Assembly: GCA_022745215.1 (NCBI GenBank)
Contig: JAIIWC010000019.1
Coordinates: 1-27,683, forward strand
Origin: Collinsella sp.
Lineage (GTDB): Bacteria; Actinomycetota; Coriobacteriia; Coriobacteriales; Coriobacteriaceae
DNA: 27,683 nucleotides
Reading direction: 5' to 3'
The notes beneath the pieces are model-generated. The model searched no databases. It was not told where the DNA came from and worked only from the letters and a program-made list of their open reading frames with translations. The position numbers and the translations under genes are program-made. Below are positions 15,985-24,032 of the stretch, piece by piece. Every line of letters begins with the position of its first letter. Position 1 is the stretch's first letter.

Positions 15985-18252
15985 CTAGCTCAGGTGCCAG
16001 ATCTCGTCGTTGTATTGGGAGATGGTGCGGTCGGACGAGAAGGTGCCGGCGTTGGCGATATTGATGAGCGCCTTGCGCATCCAAGCGTCCTGGTCCTCGT
16101 AGTCGGCCAGCACGCGCTCCTTGGTCTGGATGTACTCCTCAATGTCGAGCAGGGCCATAAACCAGTCCTTGCCCTTAATGTCGTCGTGCAGGCGCTGCAG
16201 GCGCTCGGCGTTGCCGGTTGCCATAAAGGTCGGGTTGGTGATGAAGTCCACCAGCAGTTTAATTCCGGGCTTGCGGTAGAGCGCACCGGCGTTGTAGGTG
16301 CCGTCGGCGTAGAGCTGCTCGACCTGTTTGGACGAGGCACCAAAGGTATAGATGTTCTCGTCGCCCACGAGCTCGGCAATCTCCACGTTGGCACCGTCGA
16401 GCGTGCACAGGGTTAGGGCGCCGTTGAGCATGAACTTCATGTTGGAGGTGCCGCTCGCCTCCTTGGAGGCCAGGCTGATCTGCTCGGAGATGTCAGCGGC
16501 GGGAATCACGCGCTCGGCGGCGGTGACGTTGTAGTTCTCGATCATGACAACCTGCAGGTAGGGAGCCACGTCGGGGTCGTTTGCAATCCACTGCGACAGC
16601 GTCAGGATCAGATGGATGATGTCCTGCGCGATAGTGTAGGCAGGGGCCGCCTTGCCGCCAAAGATGATGGTGACGGGGTGCTTAGGCTTATTGCCGTTCT
16701 TGATGTCGAGATACTTCCAGATGATGTAGAGCGCGAGCATCTGCTGGCGCTTGTACTCGTGGATACGCTTGACCTGAACATCGATGATGGCGTTGGACGG
16801 GATAGTCACGCCTTGCTCGAGCGCCATGAACTGGCGCATGATGGCCTTGGCCTCGGTCTTGGTGGCGGCCAGGCGCTCAAGAACATCCTTGTCGTCGGCG
16901 AACTTGGCGAGTTTGCTCAGATCGCCGGTGCTGCGCCAGTCGGTGCCGATCACATCGTCGAGCAGGCTGGCGAGCGCGGGGTTGGCCCCATGGATCCAGC
17001 GGCGGAAGGTGATGCCGTTGGTCTTGTTGGAGAACTTCTCGGGATAGATCTCGTAGAACGGATGAAGCTCGGTGTCCTCCAGGATCTTGGTGTGGAGGGC
17101 GGCTACGCCGTTGATGGAGAAGCCAAAGTGGATGTCCATGTGGGCCATGTGGACGGTGTCGTATTCGTCGATGATGGCGACGCGCGGGTCATCGTGCTCG
17201 GCCTTCGCGATCTCATCGAGCTTGACGATAATGTCGGCGATGGCAGGGGAGACCTTCTGCAGGCTGGCGAGCGGCCACTTCTCGAGCGCCTCGGCAAGAA
17301 TCGTGTGGTTAGTGTAGGCGACCATGGAGCGTACGATGGTCACGGCCTCGTCAAACTCGATGCCATGCTCGGTGGTGAGCAAGCGAACGAGCTCGGGGAT
17401 GACCATGGTGGGGTGCGTGTCGTTAATTTGGACCACGGCGTAGTCGGCCAGATCGTGCAGGTTGCTGCCGCACTCGATGGCCTCGTCGATCAGGAGCTGG
17501 GCGGCGTTGCTTACCATGAAGTATTCCTGGTAGATGCGAAGCAGGCGGCCCTGCTCGTCGGAATCGTCGGGGTAGAGAAACAAGGTGAGGTTCTTGGCGA
17601 TCTCGGTCTTGTCGAAGTCGATGGAGCTGCCGGGGACCAGGCCGTCGTCGACGCTCGCCAGGTCGAACAAGCGCAGACGGTTCTTGGTGGGCTGGCCGTA
17701 ACCGGGCACGTCGATGTTGACGAGCTTGGAGGTAACGGCAAAATCGCCGAACTCGACGGTGTAGGAGCGGTCGTCGTCGACTAGGATGTCCTGCTCACCG
17801 AGCCACTCGTCGGGGACGGCCTTCTGCTGGTTGTCGACAAAGCGTTGACGGAACAGGCCGTAGTGATAGTTGAGGCCCACGCCATCGCCGGTCAAGCCCA
17901 GCGTGGCGATGGAATCCAGGAAGCATGCGGCCAGGCGGCCCAGGCCGCCGTTGCCGAGCGACGGCTCGACCTCGAACTCCTCGATCTTGTTGAGGTCGTG
18001 GCCTGCGGCGGTGAGCTGGTCCTTAACCTCGTCGTAGATGCCGAGGTCGATCATGTTGTTGATGAGCAGCTTGCCGATCAGAAATTCGGCGGAAATGTAA
18101 TAGAGCTTTTTCTTGCCGTTGTTGAGCGGGCAGGCGGCGGAGCGCTCCTGCACGAGTTTGACCAGCAGCTTGTAAATGCGACGGTCGTCGAGCTGCTCGA
18201 GCGAGGTGCCAAAAGACTGCTCGGCGAGTTCCATGAGGTTAATTTGGGGCAT
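15985..18252 (-). CDS. glgP: Glycogen/maltodextrin phosphorylase
   Basis: 755 residues of the GT35 phosphorylase family, which releases glucose-1-phosphate from alpha-1,4-glucans using phosphate and pyridoxal phosphate. Family motifs include YYISAEFLIGK, EPSLGNGGLGRLAACF, GLNYHYGLFRQ, INDTHP and the pyridoxal phosphate site EASGTSNMKFMLNGAL with Lys606. Residues from about 55 on align with the catalytic core, and length is slightly under the 790-850 of most relatives. ATG 18252 is chosen because AGGAGG lies 5 nt upstream; the frame is open further upstream but without a site. It follows malQ by 128 nt on the same strand, and the two probably share a transcript. It has its own terminator. Confidence 0.95.
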   Translation of the reverse strand: MPQINLMELAEQSFGTSLEQLDDRRIYKLLVKLVQERSAACPLNNGKKKLYYISAEFLIGKLLINNMIDLGIYDEVKDQLTAAGHDLNKIEEFEVEPSLGNGGLGRLAACFLDSIATLGLTGDGVGLNYHYGLFRQRFVDNQQKAVPDEWLGEQDILVDDDRSYTVEFGDFAVTSKLVNIDVPGYGQPTKNRLRLFDLASVDDGLVPGSSIDFDKTEIAKNLTLFLYPDDSDEQGRLLRIYQEYFMVSNAAQLLIDEAIECGSNLHDLADYAVVQINDTHPTMVIPELVRLLTTEHGIEFDEAVTIVRSMVAYTNHTILAEALEKWPLASLQKVSPAIADIIVKLDEIAKAEHDDPRVAIIDEYDTVHMAHMDIHFGFSINGVAALHTKILEDTELHPFYEIYPEKFSNKTNGITFRRWIHGANPALASLLDDVIGTDWRSTGDLSKLAKFADDKDVLERLAATKTEAKAIMRQFMALEQGVTIPSNAIIDVQVKRIHEYKRQQMLALYIIWKYLDIKNGNKPKHPVTIIFGGKAAPAYTIAQDIIHLILTLSQWIANDPDVAPYLQVVMIENYNVTAAERVIPAADISEQISLASKEASGTSNMKFMLNGALTLCTLDGANVEIAELVGDENIYTFGASSKQVEQLYADGTYNAGALYRKPGIKLLVDFITNPTFMATGNAERLQRLHDDIKGKDWFMALLDIEEYIQTKERVLADYEDQDAWMRKALINIANAGTFSSDRTISQYNDEIWHLS

Positions 18253-18299
18253 GTTTCCTCCTGTAATGGGTTGATTACATGTCTGCAATTCATAAGAAT

Positions 18300-18333
18300 C
18301 CCGCGCGAGGGGATTGGGGTGGCCTCGCGCGGG
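18300..18333 (-). other. Intercistronic hairpin between malQ and glgP
   Basis: CCCGCGCGAGG (18300-18310) pairs perfectly with CCTCGCGCGGG (18323-18333) around 12 nt. No T tract follows on either strand. It may tune or protect the malQ-glgP mRNA, as do the hairpins in the ABC operon. Confidence 0.65.
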
Positions 18334-18380
18334 TAAGCAAGCGCGTCCGCACGGTGGGGAGGGGTCGGGCGCGGTAGCTC

Positions 18381-19886
18381 CTATTGAGGAAGCTCGATTT
18401 CGGCTTCCGACGGGATGCGGAAGTAGGTCTCGGTCCAGTCGGTGAGTTTGTGCTCGAGCTCGCGGGTGATGGCGCCGTCGAGCATGCGCCAGGTCCAGTT
18501 GCCGCCCAGCGTGGCAGGGGCGTTGATGCGCGCCTCGTTGCCCAAGTTGAGCAGGTCCTGCATGGTGTAGATGCACGTGTCGCTCACGCTGGCGGCGATG
18601 GTGCGATTGAGTGCATCTGCCATGGGTTCGCCGGCCTGCTGATGGGTGTACAGGGCTGTCTGCTCGCGCTGACGCGGGGTAGCCGTTCCTTCAAACCAGC
18701 CGCGTGCCGTCTCGTTGTCGTGAGTGCCCACGTAGGCGACGGTGTTGGCAATGTAGTTGTGCGGCAGGTAGTACGAGTTGGTGCCCTCAAAGGCAAACTG
18801 CAGGATCTTCATGCCGGGGAAGCCCGAGTTGTCGCGCATATCGATGACGCCGGGGGTGAGGAAGCCCAGGTCCTCGGCGATGATGGGCAGCGTGCCGAGC
18901 TTTTCCTCGAGTGTCTTGAAGAGCTTGAGGCCGGGACCCTGCGTCCACGAACCGTAGGACGAATCAGGCGAGGAGAACGGCACCTCCCAATAGGCCTCGA
19001 AGCCGCGGAAGTGATCCAGGCGGATGACGTCGTACATGTCGAGGGCGGCGCGAATGCGGCCCTCCCACCAGGAGAAGCCGTCGGCCTCCATGGCGTCCCA
19101 GTCGTAGATGGGGTTGCCCCAGTACTGGCCGGTGGCCGAGAACTGGTCGGGCGGCGTGCCGGCGACGCTCACGGGATTGCCGGCGGCGTCGATCTTAAAG
19201 AGCTCAGGTGTCGCCCACATCTCGACGGAGTCACGCGAGACATAGATGGGCAGGTCGCCGATGATGAGAATGTCGCGCTCGTTGGCATAGGCCTTGAGGC
19301 GGCTCCACTGGCGATCGAAGAAGTACTGCGTCATCTGGTGGTAGAGCATACGCGCCGGATGGTCGGCGCAGACCTTGGCGGAAGCCTCGCCGCGGGTGCG
19401 GAGCTCCGCGGGCCACTCCCAAAACGCCTTGAGACCGCACTCCTCTTTGACGGTCATGAACTCACAGTAGGGGATGAGCCAGTCCTCGTTGGCCTGGATA
19501 AAGTCATCGAAATCGGCCGGCTTGTCGGCAGCAAAGCGCTCGGCGGCGCGGTCGAGAATCTGACGGCGGCCGCCAAAGATAGCACCGTAGTCGACATTGC
19601 TGGGGTCGGATCCCAGATACACGCCATCGATATCGCGCTGCTCCAGATACCCTGCCTCGATAAGCTCGGCAAAGTCGATAAAGTTGGGGTTGCCCGCGCG
19701 GGCCGAGAACGACTGATAAGGCGAATCGCCATAGCTGGTCGTCGTAAGGGGCAGAATCTGCCAGTAATGTTGTTTGCACGAGGCGAGAAAATCGACGAAG
19801 TCGTAGGCATTCCAGCCAAAGCCGCCGATTCCGTATGGTCCGGGCAGAGATGAGACGGGCATGAGGACGCCGCTTGCACGCTCCAT
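18381..19886 (-). CDS. malQ: 4-alpha-glucanotransferase (amylomaltase)
   Basis: 501 residues of glycoside hydrolase family 77, which transfers glucan segments between maltodextrins and releases glucose. The catalytic set is present: nucleophile D291 in VIRLDHFRGFE, acid/base E338 in IIAEDLGFLT, and D390 in YVGTHDNET. The N-terminal SSLPGPYGIGGFG and QILPLTTT...SPYQSFSARAGNP are typical of the single-domain enzymes. The start is uncertain: ATG 19886 begins MERASGVLMPVSSLP, while an in-frame GTG at 19898 lies only 3 nt after AAGAAGG. It is first in a probable malQ-glgP operon and is preceded by a GntR-type operator. Confidence 0.94.
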   Translation of the reverse strand: MERASGVLMPVSSLPGPYGIGGFGWNAYDFVDFLASCKQHYWQILPLTTTSYGDSPYQSFSARAGNPNFIDFAELIEAGYLEQRDIDGVYLGSDPSNVDYGAIFGGRRQILDRAAERFAADKPADFDDFIQANEDWLIPYCEFMTVKEECGLKAFWEWPAELRTRGEASAKVCADHPARMLYHQMTQYFFDRQWSRLKAYANERDILIIGDLPIYVSRDSVEMWATPELFKIDAAGNPVSVAGTPPDQFSATGQYWGNPIYDWDAMEADGFSWWEGRIRAALDMYDVIRLDHFRGFEAYWEVPFSSPDSSYGSWTQGPGLKLFKTLEEKLGTLPIIAEDLGFLTPGVIDMRDNSGFPGMKILQFAFEGTNSYYLPHNYIANTVAYVGTHDNETARGWFEGTATPRQREQTALYTHQQAGEPMADALNRTIAASVSDTCIYTMQDLLNLGNEARINAPATLGGNWTWRMLDGAITRELEHKLTDWTETYFRIPSEAEIELPQ

Positions 19887-19971
19887 GAATGCGCTCACCA
19901 ACCTTCTTGTTGTGGGGTCGGCCTGCCGATGGGTGTGCAGTCCGCCTCCGATGTTCTGATTCGATACGCCT

Positions 19972-19996
19972 ATTGTAAAACATGTTGTTTAAACAT
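19972..19996 (-). promoter_or_regulatory. Promoter -10 and GntR-type operator of malQ-glgP
   Basis: On the minus strand TACAAT (19977-19972) is a good -10 box. TTGTTTAAACAT (19985-19996 on plus) lies 7 nt upstream of it, in the -10/-35 spacer, and is extended by CATG arms on both sides. It matches TTGTTTAAACAA at 11 of 12 positions. A repressor bound here would block polymerase. Confidence 0.55.
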
Positions 19997-20050
19997 GTAC
20001 AGGCAAGATAAAAAAGTTGGTCGATTTTCGGCGAATGGCTACATGCCATG

Positions 20051-20084
20051 AAAAAGCCCCGACCTCACAACGTGAGATCGGGGC
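20051..20084 (-). terminator. Intrinsic terminator of galE
   Basis: On the minus strand GCCCCGA.CTCAC pairs with GTGAG.TCGGGGC around 3-4 nt and is followed by TTTTT (20055-20051). Confidence 0.9.
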
Positions 20085-20106
20085 AAGAACGGTATGTAGG
20101 TTTTTG

Positions 20107-21168
20107 CTACTCGGCGTCGGCGAAGCCGTTGGGGTTGTGGCTCTGCCAGTTCCAGCTATCGCGGCACATGTCCGCGATGTCGTACTGGGCCTTCCAGCCC
20201 ATCATGCGCTCGGCCTTGGAGGCATCGCACCAGTTGGCAGCGATGTCGCCGGCGCGGCGCTCGCGGATCACGTAGGGCAGCTCCTTGCCACAAGCCTTGG
20301 AGAAGGCGGCGACGACCTCGAGTACCGAGGTGCCGGTGCCGGTGCCCAGGTTAAAGATCTCGACGCCGGTCTTGCCGTTCATCCAGTTAAGGGCGGCAAC
20401 GTGACCAGAGGCCAGATCGCACACGTGGATGTAGTCGCGCACGCCGGTGCCGTCGGGGGTGGGGTAGTCGTTGCCAAAGACCTGAACGGCCTCGAGCTTG
20501 CCCACGGCGACCTGGGCGACATAGGGCACCAGGTTGTTGGGGATGCCCTTGGGGTCCTCGCCGATCAGGCCCGACGGATGAGCGCCGATGGGGTTGAAGT
20601 AACGGAGCAGCACGACGTCCCACTCGGGGTCGGCGGTGTGGACGTCCATAAGGATCTGCTCGATCATCCACTTGGTCCAGCCATAGGGGTTGGTTGCGGG
20701 CTTCTTGGGATCTTCCTCGGTGACGGGCGGGTTGTCCGGGTCGCCGTAGACGGTCGAGGAGCTCGAGAAGATGATGGACTTGCAGCCATGGTTGCGCATG
20801 ACGTCGATGAGCACCAGGGTGTTCTCGATGTTGTTGTGGTAGTACTCGACGGGCTTGCTCACCGACTCGCCGACGGCCTTAAAGCCGGCAAAGTGGATGA
20901 CACGGTCGATCTGATGGGTATCGAAGATCTTGTTCATCGCATCGCGGTCGAGCACGTTGGCCTCGTAGAAGGTGAGGTTCTTGGCGGCCTCGTCGCCCAC
21001 GATGGTCTTGACGCGGTCGACGGCGACGGCGCTGGAGTTGGAGAGATCATCGACGATGACGACCTGGTAGCCACCCTCGAGCAGCTGAACGACGGTGTGC
21101 GAGCCGATAAAGCCGGCGCCACCGGTAACGAGGACGCAGGTGTCTTTGGGGTCGAGTGCTTTGGACAT
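20107..21168 (-). CDS. galE: UDP-glucose 4-epimerase
   Basis: 353 residues of the extended short-chain dehydrogenase family, which interconverts UDP-glucose and UDP-galactose with bound NAD. The NAD motif GGAGFIG is at 16-22, the SSSSTVYG strand is near 135-142, and the catalytic pair is Y162/K166 in NPYGWTK. LLRYFNPIGAHPSGLIGEDP and DGTGVRDYIHVCDLA are typical of GalE itself. ATG 21168 has AGGAG 5 nt upstream. It is transcribed alone with its own terminator. It links glucose-1-phosphate metabolism to galactose use and to cell-surface polysaccharide precursors. Confidence 0.95.
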   Translation of the reverse strand: MSKALDPKDTCVLVTGGAGFIGSHTVVQLLEGGYQVVIVDDLSNSSAVAVDRVKTIVGDEAAKNLTFYEANVLDRDAMNKIFDTHQIDRVIHFAGFKAVGESVSKPVEYYHNNIENTLVLIDVMRNHGCKSIIFSSSSTVYGDPDNPPVTEEDPKKPATNPYGWTKWMIEQILMDVHTADPEWDVVLLRYFNPIGAHPSGLIGEDPKGIPNNLVPYVAQVAVGKLEAVQVFGNDYPTPDGTGVRDYIHVCDLASGHVAALNWMNGKTGVEIFNLGTGTGTSVLEVVAAFSKACGKELPYVIRERRAGDIAANWCDASKAERMMGWKAQYDIADMCRDSWNWQSHNPNGFADAE

Positions 21169-21289
21169 GTAGTCTCCTATCGAATCAGGAACACTTCTAG
21201 AGGGGAGTATAGCGCAGGCGGGGACGCCCAAATGGTGCACTGTAGGAAAAGCAGAGGATTATGTTAACGTACTCATATAAGAGCTTGCT

Positions 21290-21316
21290 CAATTGTTACC
21301 TCAAATTTGACAATTG
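21290..21316. promoter_or_regulatory. Small inverted repeat in the galE / hydrolase intergenic region
   Basis: CAATTGT (21290-21296) and ACAATTG (21310-21316) form a 7-bp inverted repeat with a 13-nt spacer. It lies between the divergent galE and secreted hydrolase genes and could be an operator for either. No regulator can be named. Confidence 0.3.
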
Positions 21317-21434
21317 CTTACGAGCCGCCGACCTTGTAGTTTCCTGCCGTTCGTGGAAATCGTTGGGACGCGCCATATGTACGCTAATATGTATAAGTTG
21401 AGCGACATATAAATAAGCATGTAACGGAGTACAT

Positions 21435-22640
21435 ATGTCACCAAACAGCGATTCCATCCTTTCCCAGGAGCTCTCGCGCCGCACTGCCCTTAAGGCCCTG
21501 CTCGGCGCCGCTTCTGCGGCAGTTCTTTTTGGCCTGCCCACTCGCGCCCATGCGGCGGAGGCTTCCAAAGAAACCACCGATAAATTGAATGCCGCCCAGG
21601 CCCAGCTCGACGAGGTTCAGGCCCAGCTCGACAGCATCGCAAATGAGTATGCGGCGCTGGCCAACAAGAATGCCCAGACCCTCAATGACATCGAGAATGT
21701 CCAGGGCAAGATTGACGACACGCAGGCCCAGATCGATGAAAAGAAGGCCGAGCTCAAGAAGAAGCGCAACGACCTTTCCGATCGCGTGGCCGCCAGCTAC
21801 AAGTCCGGCGGCACGAACATCCTGTCGCTGCTGCTGGCCTCTGGCTCGTTTGAGGAACTCGTCGCCAACGCGCATTACGTTGAGAAGATCAACAAGAGCG
21901 ACCGCGATGCCATCGAGGATATCCAGACGATTCAGGCTGAGCTCGACGCACAGAAGACCGAGCTCGAATCACAAAAGGCCGACCTGGAGAAACTCAAGGA
22001 CCAGCAGTCGGCTCAGATGCAGGATATGCAGGCCAAGCAGCAAGAAGTCCAGACCGTGCTGAACGGTCTTTCCGACGACGTCAAGGAACTCATGGCTCAG
22101 CGCGATTCCGAGATCCTCGCTGCCGCCCAGGCCGAGGAGGCCGCTAGGAAGGCCGCCGCTGCCGCGGCCGCCGCGAACAAGAACAATTCCTACTCGGGTG
22201 GTTCGAGCTCGGGCGGTGGATCGTATGCGCCCGGAACTCCGCAGCAGAATGCCGGCTCGGGCAAGCAGCAGGCCGTCGTCAACGCGTGCTACTCCACGCC
22301 TTCGCCGGGTCAGAACTGGTGCGCGGCGTGGGTTACCAATGTCTTCCGCAATGCCGGCGTGGGCTATTTTGGCGGCAACGCGTGTGACATGTTCAACGCC
22401 TGGTGCTATAGCTCCGACCGCTCGGCGCTGCAGGTGGGCATGATCGTGGCCGATTCCTCGCACAGCGGCACGGGTGCTCCGGGCCTTATCTACGGTCATG
22501 TGGGTATCTACGTTGGCGGCGGCATCGTTATGAGCAACGAGGGTCCCATTACGTCTAAGTCGCTTGATTCGTTTATTAGCTTCTACGGTACTGGCTCTGG
22601 CGTGCGCTGGGGCTGGCTCGGCGGCGTGGTGCTGTCGTAA
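21435..22640 (+). CDS. Secreted coiled-coil peptidoglycan hydrolase (PcsB/CwlO-like, NlpC/P60 or CHAP C-terminus)
   Basis: 401 residues. The N-terminus has a Tat-like signal (SRRTALK, residues 14-20, then a hydrophobic stretch) ending at RAHA-AE (about 40/41). Residues about 46-245 form a long coiled coil with the PcsB/CwlO pattern (AQAQLDEVQAQLDSI, GGTNILSLLLASGSFEELV). An Ala-rich stretch and a Gly/Ser linker follow. The C-terminus has a cysteine-histidine hydrolase pattern: NWCAAWVTNVF with C296 and YGHVGIYVG with H355. The coiled coil of such proteins holds the enzyme inactive until a partner such as FtsEX releases it. CGGAG precedes the ATG. It probably cuts peptidoglycan at division or growth. 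Confidence 0.85.
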   Translation: MSPNSDSILSQELSRRTALKALLGAASAAVLFGLPTRAHAAEASKETTDKLNAAQAQLDEVQAQLDSIANEYAALANKNAQTLNDIENVQGKIDDTQAQIDEKKAELKKKRNDLSDRVAASYKSGGTNILSLLLASGSFEELVANAHYVEKINKSDRDAIEDIQTIQAELDAQKTELESQKADLEKLKDQQSAQMQDMQAKQQEVQTVLNGLSDDVKELMAQRDSEILAAAQAEEAARKAAAAAAAANKNNSYSGGSSSGGGSYAPGTPQQNAGSGKQQAVVNACYSTPSPGQNWCAAWVTNVFRNAGVGYFGGNACDMFNAWCYSSDRSALQVGMIVADSSHSGTGAPGLIYGHVGIYVGGGIVMSNEGPITSKSLDSFISFYGTGSGVRWGWLGGVVLS

Positions 22641-22649
22641 CTGTAAGTT

Positions 22650-22785
22650 GGGCCGCGTGCCCGTCCGCAATATATTTGATTGCCTGCTCGGACAGTCCTG
22701 CGCAAGACGAAGGCCACATTAAGTGGCCTTCTTTGCGTGCGGAACTCGCGATCAATCAAATATATTGCGGACGGGCACGCGGCCC
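22650..22785 (-). repeat. Dispersed repeat, copy 3, flanked by 33-bp perfect inverted repeats
   Basis: The core (22683-22751) is the minus-strand copy of positions 5-73, with 63 of 69 matches by eye. The central stem GAAGGCCAC/GTGGCCTTC carries compensatory changes relative to copy 1. The core is flanked by 22650-22682 and 22753-22785, which are perfect reverse complements over 33 nt. The whole 136-nt unit can form a very stable cruciform or RNA stem. It lies after the hydrolase gene, convergent with murB. No target-site duplication is visible. Confidence 0.88.
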
Positions 22786-22837
22786 TCTCGGGTTCGGGGC
22801 GCTACACACCGGACTGGGTTAGCTGAATAAATTTGGT

Positions 22838-22864
22838 GAAGGCCCCTTTCGGGACCTTCTTTTT
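22838..22864 (+). terminator. Intrinsic terminator downstream of the hydrolase gene
   Basis: GAAGG-C-CCC and GGG-A-CCTTC form a stem with loop TTTC, followed by TTTTT. It ends at the murB stop codon on the opposite strand. Confidence 0.75.
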
Positions 22865-23825
22865 AGAGGAATTCGCCTACTCGGTGGACTTCGGGTTCGA
22901 GGTCTACGTCGAACTGCTGCTTTACCTCGGATTGGATGTGGCGGATGAGTTCGTCGACGTCGGCGGCGGTGGCGTGGTCGGCGTTGACGATGAAGCCGCA
23001 GTGCTTTTCGCTTACCTGCGCGCCGCCGACAGCATGGCCGCGCAGGCCGGCGTCCATGATGAGCTTGCCGGCAAAGTAGCCCTCGGGGCGCTTGAAGGTG
23101 GAGCCGGCACTCGGCATGTCGAGCGGCTGCTTGTCTTCGCGGCGCTGACGGTAGTCGTCCATGTCGGCCTTAATCATCGCGGCGTTGCCCGGGGCAAGGT
23201 TGAAGGTGGCCGAGAGTACGATAAAGCCGTCGTCGGCAATGCGGCTCTTGCGATAGCCCAGGTTGAGTTCGTCGACATCGAACTCGATGATGTTGCCGCT
23301 GCCGCGGGTGCCGTCGTCGAGCTGGCGAGCGGGTTTGTAGACGCGCACGGACTCCAGCACATCGGCCATGCAGGCACCGTAGGCACCGGCGTTCATGTAG
23401 CAGGCGCCGCCGACCGATCCGGGGATGCCCGAGATGGGCTCCATGCCGGTGAGACCGGCCTCGGCTGCCGCCGCGGCGACATCGGAAAGCAAGGCGCCGG
23501 CCGCCGCCGTGACGTGCGTACCGTCGACCGTGATGTCGGAGAGGCCTTCGCCCAGCGCCACGACAACGCCGCGGATACCCTTGTCGCCGACGAGCAGGTC
23601 GGAGCCGTTGCCCACGATGGTGAGCGGCAGGTCGCAGCGATAACAGGTGTCGAGCGTGGCGACGAGGCCCTGCTCGGTATCGGGCGTGACAAAGACGTCG
23701 GCCGGGCCGCCGATCTTAAACGTGGTGTGCTCGCGCATGGGCTCGCTCATCAGCACGTTGTCCTCGCCGGCAACGCCAGCAAGCGCGCAGAGCAGGTCCT
23801 CGTTAAAAAAGTCGTTCTCGTGCAT
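22863..23825 (-). CDS. murB: UDP-N-acetylenolpyruvoylglucosamine reductase
   Basis: 320 residues. MurB reduces UDP-GlcNAc-enolpyruvate to UDP-MurNAc with NADPH and FAD, a committed step of peptidoglycan synthesis in the cytoplasm. FAD-binding motifs are TTFKIGGPAD (34-43), VGNGSDLLV (71-79) and GIPGSVGGACYMNAGAYG (133-150). The catalytic serine is in PSAGSTFKRP (S242). This is the shorter type II form, which keeps the PEGYFAGKLIMDAGL stretch. ATG 23825 is chosen because AAGGCGG lies upstream; the TTG at 23870 is less likely. A terminator for this strand is not obvious. Confidence 0.95.
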   Translation of the reverse strand: MHENDFFNEDLLCALAGVAGEDNVLMSEPMREHTTFKIGGPADVFVTPDTEQGLVATLDTCYRCDLPLTIVGNGSDLLVGDKGIRGVVVALGEGLSDITVDGTHVTAAAGALLSDVAAAAAEAGLTGMEPISGIPGSVGGACYMNAGAYGACMADVLESVRVYKPARQLDDGTRGSGNIIEFDVDELNLGYRKSRIADDGFIVLSATFNLAPGNAAMIKADMDDYRQRREDKQPLDMPSAGSTFKRPEGYFAGKLIMDAGLRGHAVGGAQVSEKHCGFIVNADHATAADVDELIRHIQSEVKQQFDVDLEPEVHRVGEFL

Positions 23826-23890
23826 ACGAATATCCGCCTTTTGGTGGTCGTTTTCATCAATCGAATGCAATATACCCCACCCGGATGGAT

Positions 23891-23923
23891 TTGGTGCAAA
23901 GGGGTCAGGTTGCTTTGCACCAA
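23891..23923. repeat. REP-like inverted repeat between murB and the LacI gene
   Basis: TTGGTGCAAAG (23891-23901) and CTTTGCACCAA (23913-23923) are perfect 11-bp arms around GGGTCAGGTTG. The arms plus the GGGGTCAGG centre resemble REP elements mobilised by Y1 (RAYT) transposases, though none lies in the window. A role as operator for the divergent promoters is the alternative. Confidence 0.5.
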
Positions 23924-23956
23924 TCGCGGCGATAAAACAGCCGTCTACCGGATTGG

Positions 23957-23970
23957 TAAAGTGTTTATCA
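23957..23970 (-). promoter_or_regulatory. Possible LacI-family site upstream of its own gene
   Basis: TAAAGTGTTTATCA, read on minus as TGATAAACACTTTA, shares the TGATAAA half with the sites upstream of xfp. It lies about 63 nt before the regulator start. A TATACT -10 box follows at 23992-23997. Autoregulation is possible but the site is weak. Confidence 0.3.
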
Positions 23971-24032
23971 CCGAGGTAGATGGGCAGTCGCTATACTTTC
24001 AAGAGATTGCGCGTAAACCCGGAAGGAGCGAG

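Noticed and set aside
16612..17784. A 390-codon plus-strand frame inside glgP
   Set aside because: Antisense shadow: composition is V/G/D/L-rich with no domain, and the opposite strand encodes a full phosphorylase.
18384..19853. A 489-codon plus-strand frame inside malQ
   Set aside because: Antisense shadow of malQ; no domain and no ribosome site.
22833..24032. N-terminal extension of the LacI-family protein
   Set aside because: The frame is open upstream but overlaps murB on the other strand. The helix-turn-helix begins right after ATG 24033, which has a strong ribosome site.
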